From the NCBI RefSeq assembly GCF_037126465.1, contig NC_088202.1, forward strand, positions 105,989,962 to 106,053,961: 64,000 nt of DNA, written 5' to 3'. Source of the DNA: Ornithodoros turicata (lineage: Eukaryota; Arthropoda; Arachnida; Ixodida; Argasidae). Shown piece after piece: positions 1 through 11,267 of this stretch. Numbering within the stretch: the stretch's first letter is position 1; each line of letters begins with the position of its first letter. Under the pieces are notes generated by a model, which was given only the letters and a program-made list of their open reading frames with translations, made no database searches and had not been told where the DNA came from. The position numbers were made by a program, and so were the translations under genes.

Positions 1-111
1 ATGGGCGCTCAAGGCGGCTCTGTCTGCTTCTTCATTGCCGCTGATGCCGACATGTCCGGGGATCCACCCGATCCACCACTGTCCGCAACAGCAGTGAAAA
101 ACTGGCCATCT
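1..111 (-). pseudogene. LINE RNase H domain fragment, cut by window edge
   Basis: Read on the reverse strand, this stretch encodes the C-terminal part of the RNase H domain carried by I/R1-type non-LTR retrotransposons. The signature WIPGHVGISGNEEADRAA is complete, including the His and Asp of the last catalytic block. The frame runs off the left window edge at position 1. Upstream residues toward 111 are Cys- and Trp-rich and fit less well, so the 5' limit is uncertain. It would degrade the RNA strand of the RNA/cDNA hybrid during retrotransposition. The forward frame over the same bases starts with ATG but is only a shadow. The family call is firm; whether the copy is intact outside the window is unknown. 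Confidence 0.8.
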
Positions 112-217
112 AAAATGGTTTGTGGCATGTGCATGCTTGCGAAAACACGGCACCCCTGCGCGGCTCCCCAAACACTGCTTTGCACATCTTACCGAAAGGT
201 CAAATGCAAGGTAACTT

Positions 218-365
218 CAGATATGAATCAGTATCTCGCGTATTTATAAAGTATTTACGAAAATAAATACTCCAAAAAGCGTATTTAAATACGAAATATA
301 AATAGATGTATTTATATTTTGAGTACTATTTTAATTACAAAGTATTTACATACCGATCATCCCTG
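218..365. mobile_element. short hAT-like element rich in GTATTTAAATAC words
   Basis: The ends CAGATATGAATCAGTAT and, on the other strand, CAGGGATGATCGGTAT are similar inverted termini starting with CAG. Between them the DNA is a run of near-palindromic GTATTTA/TAAATAC words. This is the architecture of the better supported hAT-like elements later in the window. The flanking 8-mers (ggtaactt and gtgttgag) do not match, so there is no target-site duplication to confirm it. It could also be one end of a larger broken element. Confidence 0.4.
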
Positions 366-451
366 GTGTTGAGGCACAGAAACAGCGCAGCATACCTTTA
401 TTTTTTTCTGTGGTGAGGTCAAAGGATTATCAAACGGCCACGAAATTTTAC

Positions 452-558
452 AGAAGTTCAAAAAAAAAAAAAAAAGACGCGGAAACGTCTCCCTATGTAA
501 CAAAACTAGTGTTTGTAACTTCCCTAGAATCTGTTTCCGCGTCTTTTTTTGAACTTCT
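452..558. repeat. snap-back hairpin with GACGCGGA core
   Basis: The left arm (agaagttc, A-run, gacgcggaaac) is mirrored by gtttccgcgtc, T-run, gaacttct, with about 46 bases between the arms. It directly precedes an (AT)n run at 558-579. The GACGCGGA core recurs in another snap-back at 42993-43086. Confidence 0.65.
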
Positions 559-579
559 ATATATATATATATATATATA
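558..579. repeat. (AT)n microsatellite
   Basis: About eleven alternating TA units directly abut the hairpin arm. A similar run lies at 41861-41887. Confidence 0.9.
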
Positions 580-1463
580 CTTTTTTTTTTGTTAAGGCAC
601 AACACAGCGGCTAGAAATCGGTATTTATTCTCAATGAACACCTGGGCTGTACTATACAGTCAAACTCAACCACAGAAGAGACAGCCCGAATATTACAGTA
701 CCTCAATCTGAAGATTACCTTACCTAACCTGCACCTTCGTCACTTCATGACTTCCCCTCAAAGTCTATCCTCCCTCCAGAAGCAAGTCTAGTACGACTCT
801 TAAGCACGCCTTCTCCTTTTTTATCGTTACATACTCTCCTCTTCGGTTCATCCTTCCCATGCTTCCAATGCATTTTCTGCCATACCGATAAGCTGCCGCC
901 GTATATCATGAGGCTTTTATAGACGATCCCCCTCTTTCTCGCAAACGATGGTGACTAGAAAACTCTGACGCCATAAACACACTTTTTATCAGATATATGC
1001 CTCACACTTTAGTGCGCCTGGCTTCCGTATGCGCTGCTAGTTGTCCAGCAGATAAATCATAGCTCTTAGCCTAGTTCGTTCCATTCAGTGTCTACACAGC
1101 TTCGCTTTCGCCTGGTCAAATGATGATCTATTCCATGCAGTATTGCATATACTACATATTTGCACTTATACTAAGTATCTGCCTTATACGGTGCGTCATT
1201 ATACAGTGTGCTTCACTCGCATCCTCTTAGAAGTGTTGCGAAAGGGACACACACACATAAATGGGATGATGATGTGGTGGGTCATTCTCCGCGAAAGGGA
1301 AAAATGTGTTGAGTTATTTTTTAAGCAGCAACAGCAGCAACTGGATACAGTGTCCACTCTTGAGGAGTGACACCTCGGCCATGCTAAAAATTGATTTGTG
1401 ACATGGGAGACGTTTCGAACAAATGGCAGTGGAGTTCTCCCCGAAGTCGCTTCAGAACACTTA
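580..1463. other. unassigned stretch
   Basis: Reading frames are short and match no family I recognise. The sequence is C/T-rich on the forward strand around 700-870. I see no repeat termini. Confidence 0.4.
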
Positions 1464-1684
1464 GGCCCGGTTCCACCAACGCCGGTTAACATTTGAACCG
1501 GGATCAACGGTCCCTCAACTTGAATTTAACGCTTAACTTTGCTTCACTAAAGGGAGTTTTTGTCACTGAAACATTCGTCACGTCACAAACTAACGTTTGT
1601 AAAAAAGAATTGAGTGTTGACTTCAATTTTTAGCAACCCTTGATCTCGGTTTAAAGTTAACCAACGTTGGTGAAAAACCGCGCC
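1464..1684. mobile_element. 221-bp MITE with imperfect terminal inverted repeats
   Basis: The left end GGCCCGGTTCCACCAACG pairs with the right end (reverse complement GGCGCGGTTTTTCACCAACG), and inside these lie further paired blocks (GGTTAAC, TTGATC). It is flanked by TA on both sides. There is no coding capacity. Termini starting GGSCCGGTTTCACCAACG resemble those of many animal PIF/Harbinger-type MITEs; that assignment is from memory and unverified. Confidence 0.6.
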
Positions 1685-2519
1685 TATACCCCCCCATCAC
1701 ATAATCCCTCCTGGTGTTCTCCCTCAATATATCCCGGATTCCTTTTATTTTTTATTTTTTGAGAGTGAGTGAGTGAAAAAGAAAACAAATTGAGAAAATC
1801 GGCATTACCAACGTGGAAGCCGGCTACTCCATACCACGTAAACAACTCAGAAAACATACCAATAGTCACACAAAGTCAGAACAGTGAGAAAAAAAAAATT
1901 TAGAGTCCGTTGAATCACTCACACAATTAATTACTACAGAACTAATCATAAAGGTTGGACAACGCACCACTGCCTCTAACCCCCTCGTTTTACAGGTCGT
2001 ACTTTACACGATGTACGTGTCTTCATACACATACGCAGACACAGCGATGCAAAAGTTATTCCTCATTCTAAGCTATCTTCGGAAATGAAATGTGCCCATC
2101 AAGATAGGTGCTCACAAACTACAGATTACTTGGCATCTCCGTAGCCATCGAGATATTCGAGAATACGATACCGTGCGTATTTTTTCATCACTACCACAAC
2201 CAATCAACGTGTCTGATCCTCAGTACCTCTACCGATATATTCTCGTGTTCGCTCTTTCACTGGCGTCATATAGCAGCAGCAACAGTTCTAATAGCAGGCC
2301 TTCCTGTATGACGTACTGCGCAGGACTTCTACTATCTAGGAAGTGTTGGTCCTACACGCCACTCGCAACGACGCTATGCCACTCGCGAATGCAACGACGC
2401 TAATATTCGCGGTTGGCGCAGTGGGACAGTTTTTAATTGGTCTTTTGAAAGTTCAAACGGAACACACATATATGTGTGTGTAGGTTCGAAGCAAGAGTAA
2501 GCATTGATTTTCCACGAAC
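1685..2519. other. unassigned stretch
   Basis: No protein family or repeat terminus is recognised. Two overlapping frames near 2092-2403 lack any motif. A short (TG/CA) patch lies near 2461-2480. Confidence 0.35.
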
Positions 2520-3291
2520 AGATCTACACACTGCCCTACCCCATGTCCTCCACCGAGGATGAACTCTTCGGCATCCTTGCGCGCCCTGGAATACATTGCT
2601 AGCTTGCCACCTGATTAAATGGGTTGTCCTCACCGACAAGCGTCCCTCCTCCTCTTGATGTTGTCCCGCTCCAACCTCATATAGGATATACCCAGCCTGA
2701 TCATACAGACGTACAGCTGGCTCCGCGCCAATGGTCATGTTTTGTCCCCTCCAATGAGTCCCCGGTCATGTGGGCCTGTCCGGTAACTCACGCGCTGCCG
2801 CAGCTGCCACTCCTGCCACTGCATGTCTGCCCCTTACCGCTTCGGCTTGCGATCTATCTATCCGCCGCTGGTGTGCTCACAGTGCCCAAGTGTTCAGATC
2901 TGTAGCTGCCTCTTACAGCAGTCATATGCAGTCCTTCGACCCCTCGGTTGCCTTCTTCATTGCGTGTCACTGCACTCTCCACGAGCAATCACTTCTGCAC
3001 CGCTTCCGTCCCAACGTTGCCCGCTCTCCATTGCTTCTGTACAAAATGGGCCAATACAGCTCCCCCTTGTGTTCCAGCTGTGGCGTGGTGGCTGATATTC
3101 CTCACTATCTCGTGCACTGCCAGCAGAACCTTCCCCAACGGCAAGCCCTCCGTCGCCACCTAATGCAGGTTGGGTGCAGCGCAATGTGCATGGCCACCCT
3201 CCTTGGTCCCGTTCGTCGGCCTACCCAGTGGGTCGTCACCACAGCCCTGCTCCGCTTCCCGCAAGATTCGGGCCTTGAGTCCACCCTCTGA
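2520..3291 (+). pseudogene. LINE RNase H plus CCHC-like C-terminus, broken
   Basis: RNase H can be followed across frames: STEDELFGIL near 2550, then KWVVLTD near 2615, then VPGHVGLSGNSRA near 2757-2795. The conserved Trp before VPGH is a TGA stop, and the usual Asp after GNSRA is Ala. From 2770 a clean frame runs to 3291 and holds the C-terminal zinc-like motif CSSCGVVADIPHYLVHC. Its last residues resemble the ends of the LINE copies at 62.7 kb and 63.9 kb (LLGP followed by ALLRF). At least one frameshift and one stop make it non-functional. Clade (I versus R1) cannot be settled by eye. Confidence 0.75.
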
Positions 3292-3434
3292 TCGGGCTTT
3301 CTCGTTCTATGTCGTGCATGCCTGTGCTGCTGTGACTGTGTTTTTTTTTTTTCTGAAGTAGCAAGCCGGCACCAACCTGGCTGACATTTCCTCTTTTTTT
3401 TCTTCTTTCTATTAAACATATCCCCCCCCCCCTC
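2520..3434 (+). mobile_element. 5'-truncated I/R1-type LINE with poly-C 3' end
   Basis: This is the 3' portion of a non-LTR retrotransposon: a degraded RNase H, a Cys-His C-terminal region, and a T-rich 3' UTR ending in a TATTAAACATA signal followed by a run of C. The same 3' design occurs near 39557, 55499, 61393 and 62070. The 5' end is truncated somewhere before the RNase H. No target-site duplication was identified. Confidence 0.75.
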
Positions 3435-5099
3435 ATAGCCACATTTGCTTCGCCCAGCGCTAACATGAAAACAATTCCCCCTCCCCTTGATTTTCATACT
3501 GTTCTTTTCCTTGCTTCTATGTGATTTCTACCTGCAACGAAAGCTGTGCGGATGTTCTTTACGGAAAATATTTAGGAAGGTTAATCTTTGGGCACTTTTA
3601 GCTGCTGAACGTACAGCGCGCTACAGCGCGAAGTACTGCCGTTTCCTCTTCACGTTATCCGTCACGATCTGCCGTGCGTCGGGAATGGCGTGCTACGTTT
3701 TCCTCTCTCTCTCTTTTCTGTTGTTGTGGCGACTTTTATCCTCCTTGTGTCAGGGCGTATCGTCTCAACTAATCAGCGTGTTATCATTCATTTAGATGCG
3801 CTTCAATCGATTTTTCGTATGGTTTTACAAGAAACATAACTACTACTAGCAGAGACGAATGTGAAGGAGCGCATTATATTCCAACCTGTTTAACATATTA
3901 TGGTTCGAGGAGTCACTGTGTTGCGAACTCCTTATACAACATCAACAACAAATACACTCTACATGCAACAAATACATGTGACTATGAGCGAAGAAATTTG
4001 CCACATTTTGTGACTATCTACGCTAGGGCGCACTGGTTAGTATGAGATATGAAATGATGAGACGATTGGATGTAGGATGACTTGTGATATTACGTCCTCA
4101 TCCTTAGTATGATACGGAGGACTCGTGGCCAGTTAATGTGCACAAAGGCGTAAGAGTCACAACATCAAACATCATTCCAAAGTGCTAGTTATTAGTGACG
4201 AATGTCGAAGCAATCAAAGGCTTGACTGCGCATTAAGGTCCCATTGCAGCTTTGCGACATCTGGTCGCGCCACCAGCACAGTGTCAATGTACGTACTACA
4301 TGCACAGATCAAGTGAACCGCTCACATCTGGCTGGCCGGAAGTGATCGCACGCGCCAACGACACTCGCCGCTGAAGCGAATGAACCCGGAACGAAGACGT
4401 CCAAAGAGCACGCCATCGCTAATTCCCTCCAAAAAGACTCAGTCGTTTAAAACATGCAGGCTAAATCAGGATTTAATTAACGGGTACGATCAAGCGAACG
4501 AAAGGTGAATGCCGTTTTGTTTGTCATCCTTCTCTCTCTCTCTCTCTTCACCAAAGACTGTCTTCATCTCAGAACAGATAATGTGCCATTGTACAGAGAA
4601 AGAAAAAAGTTACTGGAAGGCATGCGCAAAAAAGAGCTAAGATACCTTCTTTTTAAGAAAATGATAGATAACGCAAACCACGCCTCCCTCTTCCCGACGG
4701 CGTTGTAAAAAATGGACAAGTTGAGATGTCAAAAAGGACTGGCGCTCTGAGCAAAAAGAGGGAATCAATAATGACTTACTTCTGGGTTCCCTGCTTATTG
4801 ATCACAGGGTTAGCGCACACAGTGCGCTATCGCACTGGAACGTCACGCTGTGTGCAGTGACCTTTTTCCTTTTTTGGGCGATGGGCCTCATTGCTGTCGT
4901 AGATTCTAAACACTCGGCACAATGGGAACAAATGGCGTTTAGAGTCGTGAGGGACTGAAAAAAAATGGGTCCCGTTCGTTCGGATTCCTGATTCTATTCT
5001 CGGCGAACTAGAGCAATGACAAGAGTGTGAGGGACAGTTACATTTATTTGAGGCGTTGCTTCTGTGTTATTTTTTTTAACCTGTGACGTCAAGTGTGCA
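3435..5099. other. unassigned stretch
   Basis: No motif is recognised. A frame at 3487-3795 is hydrophobic but has no family signature. A (CT)n run lies near 4530-4548. Confidence 0.35.
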
Positions 5100-5233
5100 A
5101 GGTTAAATACAACAAACCGTTGAAAACAATTGTGAAAACAATTCGACGTGCGTCATTAGTGTAGTACTGTACGGCGGATGGTGAGCACCAACCGGAAATA
5201 AAAACGATGAAAATTGATTGATTGATTGATTTG
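5100..5233 (+). mobile_element. possible CR1/L2-like LINE 3' tail
   Basis: An A-rich stretch (aaataaaaacgatgaaa) runs into four ATTG/ATTGATTG units ending at 5233. The CR1-like insertion ending at 39150 finishes with the same word. No coding part is visible here, so this rests on the tail alone. Confidence 0.35.
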
Positions 5234-7417
5234 TAAAAGAAAAAATTACGAATGAAAATTATTATTGAAGAAGTTTCACACTCATTGCTGTTATATAACA
5301 TAAGGAAAACTTGTGCTATACAGGAAAGGTACGATGAAATGTAACACGCTATATGAACATATTGGTACAATTTGGAAGGAAGGAAGTGATTGGCTGCTCA
5401 TTGCAGACCGATTATTCCCCCACTAGGAGAAAAAAAATACCAAAAAACATACATGAGCGCACCAAAGACACGCAGGGACTTCAAAATAACGGAAGCAAAT
5501 CTCGACGACGGAACGAGTTAATAACTACGAGGATTTTTCGGGGTGACACGAACGGGCCTCGATAAAGTGACCTGAACTACCGTGTCTATACTTCATACAC
5601 CTTGTTGTATTCGTCATATAAGACCTTCCCGCAGGTTGTCGTTTTCAAAGTGATTTTTAAATACGAATGAAGTACGATATTTCATATTTGTTATCGTTAT
5701 GTATTCCTAGGAGGTTCTGCCGATGATCAGCGAATTACAAAATTGCGTAACTTCCAGCAAATGCATCACAATGGAAATATTGCTCCACATTCGTTTGCTC
5801 TCAAACAACGTAGAGAGCATTGTCATCCTAGATTACTGCGTCGCAAGAACATGATAGTCACCAAGCGCCTCGTGCGCGCGATTCCCGTTTTATGCGTCCA
5901 AGCCACTTACGGAAACGTTCTGAACTTGGAATGGGACAGGACAGCGCATTAACGATTTCTTCATCACTAGTTCTCAACCACGATTGGTTGTAAAATGGCA
6001 TCCTCAAAGCGGAGGAGGGCAGGGGAGGGAGCTCGCACCGAAACACGGATGGTCATCTTCACATTTGCGTTCATCGTTCTTTTTCTTGTTTTCATGCCCA
6101 ATAAGAGATAGGAAACGACACCTACACAGTAACGACAGCAATAACATGTGATTATTTAATGGCACTTTTCGACGTTTCTGCACTTGGAAGGCAACAAAGG
6201 AAGAAAAGAACTAAGGTGACGGTGATGTGACAAAGAAAACAGGAAAAAAGGACTAAGGAGTTATTAATCGGTGTCTCATAGTTTTGCGGATAAAACTCAC
6301 TCCTTTTTGCAATCACACTCACGTTACCAGGTGTGTGCTATTTATTTATTTATTTATTTTCCTGACACCAAAAGTACACATAAGGCGTCCTTTTACCATG
6401 TGGGATTTCAACCAGCGCGCTCTTCACCTTCTGCCGTTGAAGTAGGAATTGTCATCATTTTTACATGATAAAACACAGAACAAAAAAAAAAAGATAATAT
6501 ACTTGCAACTTGAAGCTCTATCAGTCATTTGCAGTTCTGACAAATACGAATAACGCAGATACAGTGCTGGCACGATGTACCATGCGTGGAGCTGTATGCA
6601 ATAGACCATATACAACATGCCTCTTGCTTCGAACAATGTTCTATCGGAGGAACATTGAAACATCGGAACAATTTTCTAACTAGGAGTATCCCGCTACACT
6701 TTAATCTCCTCTTTTATTTCAGTCACTACACAATGCTCGCCATATCAGCTGCTAAAAAACTGCAGGCATCTTGAGAACGATCTGCGATCGAAGCCTGTTC
6801 TTTGTAAATGAGTGCGGCCTAATGAAAAGTGGTCTCATTTCCGCGGCTTTTCTGAGACATTAAGAAAGGGCCAACGCGGTTCCTTCCTGAAAATAAATAA
6901 ATGTCCCGTTTGTGCTTCATCCTTCTTTCTTTTGCGCCCTAAAAGGGGAAACTGTAGACGCTAGAGGGCGCGGAGTGGTGCGGCAGTAAAGGGAAAAGGA
7001 ACTGAAATTACGGGAGCACAGAGAGCTTTAGCAAGAAAAGAGCGAAATCCAGTGGAGAATTCTCCTTCTCGGGAGAGACCCCGGTCTGCACAGCTGCGCC
7101 CAGTTTTATGCCGCAGCCAGCTGTTCTGTGGCCTGAGCCAGTTAGGTTTTCTGCAGACCTTAGTAGTTGCAGCCGAAGACAGAAAATCCATTTCTCCTTT
7201 CTGGAACGTTTCAACTGACCGTGCTCTATCGATTACATTCGGGAGGGGTGGATGTACCTACGCGTCTGCCCGTCTTGCGTGCCCCATAGCAGCGTCAAAC
7301 GGCAAAACCGTAGCTGAAGGATCAGAATCCCCACTCTAACTCTATCTGCGGCGATCATATTTAGGGTTGCTGGATTTTTGGTATTTACTTTTTACAGCAA
7401 TTCGACGTGCGTTTGCC
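5234..7417. other. unassigned stretch
   Basis: Frames are short and unrecognised. A (TTTA)n microsatellite lies near 6340-6358. I see no repeat pairs of useful length. Confidence 0.35.
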
Positions 7418-7479
7418 GGCATTTATTTCGTATAGAAATCTGATTTATCGGAAACTATTTAGACTACGAAATAAATGCC
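7418..7479. repeat. perfect 15-bp inverted repeat
   Basis: GGCATTTATTTCGTA at 7418-7432 is exactly reverse-complemented at 7465-7479 with a 32-base spacer. About 50 bases upstream lies TAGGGTTGCTGG, similar to the TAGGGTTGCCACC terminus of the MITE at 11734. This may be the subterminal part of a related element, but no partner end was found. Confidence 0.5.
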
Positions 7480-7974
7480 CCAATTCCGTTGTTTCATATC
7501 GGGTTTATATCATTGTTTTAACGTTACGTTTTACATCGGGGCAAAAACTCACGAGTTGGCTTTTCCAGGTGAACAGCAGAATACAGAGAAACAAACAAAC
7601 AAAGAAACAAAAAGATTACGTAATTTATTTATGCAGCAGGAAATTAAAAATCTCAAATCACAAAGGCGTAGAAATTACTGTACACACAGTACACCTGTGC
7701 TTAGATATGCGCGAAAGGACGACCATTTGCCGTATGGACGACCATAATGGCATTCTGTGGGCAAGCATAGCGAACGTACCCTCTGAAAACTCTTTTTTGA
7801 GGTCATTCGATAGAAAATCGTCGCCCATGACACCTTTCGCCTGAGAACATGAACCTGCCTGAGACATGGCACCTGAGAACATTTCCTTGCACGAAATTGG
7901 GATTTCCTTTTTCTGTCATTTTAGACAAGGAACGGGGCCGTTCCACGAAATTTTCCACTTCTACCGATACACTC

Positions 7975-8290
7975 GGAATGCAGTTCGCGAATACGGGATA
8001 CTTTGTGGTTGTACAGCGGAATGTTATGAATGACATGGTACACCAAGCCGTGAGTAATGTTGAATTCTTCGGCCACGTCCTCGACGGTGACACACCGCGT
8101 TCTGTGTATGAGCCGTTCGACTCCAGAGACTTGTGTCCGGCATCGTCGAAGTGTGAGCTCGGCCGAATCGAGAGGCGTCAGTCAAACTTGACATGCCACT
8201 TTGGAACTTTTTGTGCCACTGGTACACCTGTCGAAGTGACACATATGCGTCTCCATACTGCATGCTTCAACATTCTGCGACGAATGCCCG
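7975..8290 (-). pseudogene. mariner-type transposase N-terminal fragment
   Basis: The reverse-strand frame 8024-8263 reads QYGDAYVSLRQVYQWHKKFQSG followed by SRFGRAHTST when allowance is made for decay. This is the paired-like helix-turn-helix start of mariner/SETMAR-type transposases (pattern YGD..VS...VY.WHKRF..G...DD.R.GRP.TS). A frameshift then leads to VTVEDVAEEFNITHGLVYHV, the second helix-turn-helix. No DDD/DDE catalytic region and no terminal repeats are visible, so only the DNA-binding end survives. Confidence 0.6.
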
Positions 8291-8865
8291 TAGGTTTTTT
8301 GCCCTCTGCAGCGCAGAGGACACCGGATCACCGAACGCTACTCTTGCCTGGTACATGCTGACAAGCGGGCCGTCATATGGAAAGTTCTGTGGTCACGAGA
8401 CATTTCCCATCAAGCCCCCATGCTTTCGTACGCAGATCGCCCTAGTGACCGGCCAAAACATATTTACAGCGCAGCAGTCTATCACGAGAGTTTAATTTTT
8501 GTTATGGCTAGATTGCTGTCACTTTTTGACTCTGCCTCGTACACAGCATTACATTACATAGCATCACTGGAAATAGCCGGCCCCATGAAGAGTTGGGCCA
8601 AGATCTCCACATTTTTCTTTTTTATACCAACCAACCAACGAACTGGAAATATGTGCGTATCTACGTTTCTTCCGGACATCTAGTCCAAAGCTTCTCCACC
8701 GGATACAATAGAGTGTTTCAGTAGATCGGAAGACGTTCATAATAACGTTTCCGAAAACGCGCTAAGTGTATCGCGTTAGTCCTTTCACGAGGCTGACATC
8801 ACGTACCTAGGCGTTGATTTGACAGTTTCCTTCATCGTGTCATTTTCGTTGCGCCCCAATAGTGG
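8291..8865. other. unassigned stretch
   Basis: Nothing is recognised on either strand. Short frames overlap the mariner remnant and continue past it without motifs. Confidence 0.35.
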
Positions 8866-8980
8866 TCGCCTTTGCGTACGTAAAGAATAGCGTAGTGGCC
8901 CTACGCAATGCGCAAAGCTCTGCTTGTGTCTTGCGCGTGCGCAGAACCACCAACGCTATCTCTAACGTACGCAAAGGCGA
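8866..8980. repeat. 115-bp foldback, 16-bp perfect arms
   Basis: TCGCCTTTGCGTACGT at 8866-8881 is exactly reverse-complemented at 8965-8980. Inner blocks (TAGCG with GTGG; CCAC with CGCTA) also pair imperfectly. It is non-coding and probably a small MITE or foldback repeat. Confidence 0.6.
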
Positions 8981-9424
8981 TAGCGTACGATATACTAAAA
9001 TTCACTAATATCTACGAAAGTCCGGTAATTTGACAGATTACTTTCATTTTCATGTTTAGAGTTATATTAGTGCTTGCTTTATTTCCTCGGGAATGCAAAT
9101 ATTGATACATGTGTTCTTTTTCGCAGGGGAACACTGGTGGATTTCTACTTCAGTAACGTAAGTAGAGTGCAACCACACATTTACGTACTTTCCGACAAGA
9201 CAGCATCGCATTTTATCCAACATGCAGAGGAAAAGCCAACAACCACTGAAGGCCCCGACCCAACGAAACAGAAAAGCGTACCTGTGACGGTATCGAAGGT
9301 TACAGTCCCCATTAGGAAAATATAGAGCATAGCTCATCGATAACTCGGTCGTGAAATTTGGTCCCTACCAGTGCGTGCGAACGACCATCGCTGACGGGAA
9401 ATATCGCAGAGTGAAATAAAATAA
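8981..9424. other. unassigned stretch
   Basis: No recognisable gene or repeat. Opposing frames near 9062-9337 are mutual shadows. Confidence 0.35.
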
Positions 9425-9925
9425 CAATATCCAAAAGGACCATCTACTCTCGTTTCGAAAGCGAAGCAACAGCGGCAAATTCAACGCGAGAAGGCTCGTG
9501 AAATATATCCTGTCCGGCTTGCAAATGCAGCCGCGGGGGTCGTTACAGTTCAGTGGACCATCGGGAACCGAGAATACGTCGGGCAACAAACAAAGGAGCG
9601 ACGGCTTCAATCTAGGCGGGCTTGCACTTTACGCGCTCGCGATACCTCACCCATGCCACGCGTGGTGGTAAAACGTCGAACTAAGAAAAGCCAACTTATT
9701 GCGACTACAGTGAAGGAAGAACAGAGAAGGGCTGTGAAAAATGGCCTTCTCCTCCTTGCCTTCTTGTTCGCCTCTCTAAAGGGCCTTAGACACCTGAGAC
9801 GCAGCTTCTCCTTGCAGCTCCCGCCCTGTCGGACTATAAAGTACAGTCCTGTTGTGTGTGTATTGTGTTCCAGGGGAAGCCTGCCATGTTTTCGTGTAGG
9901 GTATCTGGTGCTTGGAGGAGGTTAG
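9425..9925 (+). CDS. unassigned 166-codon open frame
   Basis: One forward frame stays open from just after a TAA at 9422 to a stop at 9925. The first half is very basic and Gln-rich (KAKQQRQIQREKARE, then TKERRLQSRRA and KRRTKKSQ). The end is hydrophobic and Cys-containing. The only ATG is at 9653, so a protein starting there would be 90 residues. I recognise no domain. It could be an exon, an ORF1-like transposon piece, or chance. The function is unknown. Confidence 0.25.
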   Translation, partial: QYPKGPSTLVSKAKQQRQIQREKAREIYPVRLANAAAGVVTVQWTIGNREYVGQQTKERRLQSRRACTLRARDTSPMPRVVVKRRTKKSQLIATTVKEEQRRAVKNGLLLLAFLFASLKGLRHLRRSFSLQLPPCRTIKYSPVVCVLCSRGSLPCFRVGYLVLGGG

Positions 9926-10441
9926 TGAAGGACAAGCCATTGATATATCGCGACAAGAGGACAGGGACTGCTTCTTTCTTCTGTGGGAGGTCGTAGGCCG
10001 TAGTAATCGAGGAGTGATGCACGCCCAAGATGGGGCGATGGGCATACTGAACTTTTTCTAGAACTGCGTTCTTTCATCGTTGTTTACGGGCCAATAGAGG
10101 CTTTTCATTTCGGTAATGTCCCCTGATGGTGATGATTGTTACGCTATGATGATTGTTGGTGGCGGTTGAAACGTTATAGTGGTATAAAAATAGGAATTCA
10201 AGTACGAAAATTAAACACAGTTGCAGAGCTCACTCTAGAATAAAGGAAAGAGCGACACGCATGATAACACTCCAAGCAATATCGGATGGCGACCCAATAT
10301 GTTTGTTGATGTCATAATTCACATTGAACATGCCGCCTCCGAGAGCATGGGCAGTAACTCCAGTAAGCCACCGACGTCCGAATGGTCAATACCAGAATTC
10401 CTTGATATACAGAGTTTGGTATGCACTTAAGAATGAAAAAT
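9926..10441. other. unassigned stretch
   Basis: Short GATGATTGTT-like repeats lie near 10129-10160. Nothing else is recognised. Confidence 0.35.
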
Positions 10442-10622
10442 GGCAGGGTACAAGTTGCTTATAGGTACGCCGTCTTCCGCAGGGAACGTTAAACACGCTG
10501 TGCCGTGTGCTGAGATTTTAGTGCTTGTTAGGGAACGCTGACGTGGGCAAAATTAATCCACAGACCGACTGCTGTAGCGTCGGGATCATAGTTGTCGCGA
10601 GACGTAAATCCACGAATAATTC
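10442..10622 (+). mobile_element. 5'-truncated tRNA-headed SINE body
   Basis: The sequence aligns by eye with the internal and 3' parts of the SINE at 17121-17395: GGGTACAAGTTGCTTA, GCCGTCTTCCGC, GTTAAA, then GGGCAAAA, ATCCACAGACCGAC and GACGTAAA. It lacks the tRNA-like head, so it is truncated at the 5' end, and it is diverged. Confidence 0.7.
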
Positions 10623-10985
10623 ATGCTTAAGAAAAAGTACCCAAATAATTTCGTGAAATGTGTGACTCTGTTTCTCTTTTCTTTCTTCTTTTTTTTTTTC
10701 CCCGACTGTTGTCAGTCTGTTTGAAGTTGTGTTTGCTGAACTGGCGTATGAATGCAAGTCTACTACCAGCTGCAAATTTTCCTTTCCCTAACTGAACCAA
10801 ACCAATCCTATCAACAGAGCGTCATTTTACACTCACTCGTTTGAAACTTTTGAACTACACGTTGCCCTCCGTCACTTTAAACCGTTCAGTGCAAGTGTCG
10901 TAACGGTTCGACGCCTATACGGGCGTCGTCATCGGAGAGAAGAGAAAAAGAAGAGAAAAACTACCGGGGGCGTTGATTATACTGT

Positions 10986-11267
10986 AGCCCCTTCGGTGGC
11001 TCAGTCGGTAGCATGTCCGCCTGTTGATTCCAAGATCGCGGGTTCAAACCTGGCCGAGGACTATGGCAACTTGGTGGAAGGGTACAGGTTGCACAGACAC
11101 GCCCGTCTTCCGTGAGGGAAGTTAAATGTGGTGTGCCGTGTGTCGAGATTTCGGGGTACGTTAAAGAACCCTCAAGTGGGCAAAATTAATCCACAGACCC
11201 GACCACTGTGGCGTCGCTTATGATAGCAGTTCTCTGCCTTTACGTCTCGCGATGTAAAGCACCGAAT
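10986..11267 (+). mobile_element. tRNA-headed SINE, near full length
   Basis: The head has a polymerase III A-box-like block TGGCTCAGTCGGTAG and a B-box-like block GGTTCAAACCT. The body matches the copy at 17121 (ACTTGGTGGAAGGGTACA, GTTAAAGAACCCTCAAGTGGG, CCACTGTGGCGTCGC). It ends near ACCGAATTATATAC. No clear target-site duplication was found. It is more diverged than the copy at 17121. Confidence 0.8.

Noticed and set aside
1..249. Forward ATG-started frame of 82 codons
   Set aside because: It is the complement of a clear reverse-strand RNase H motif.
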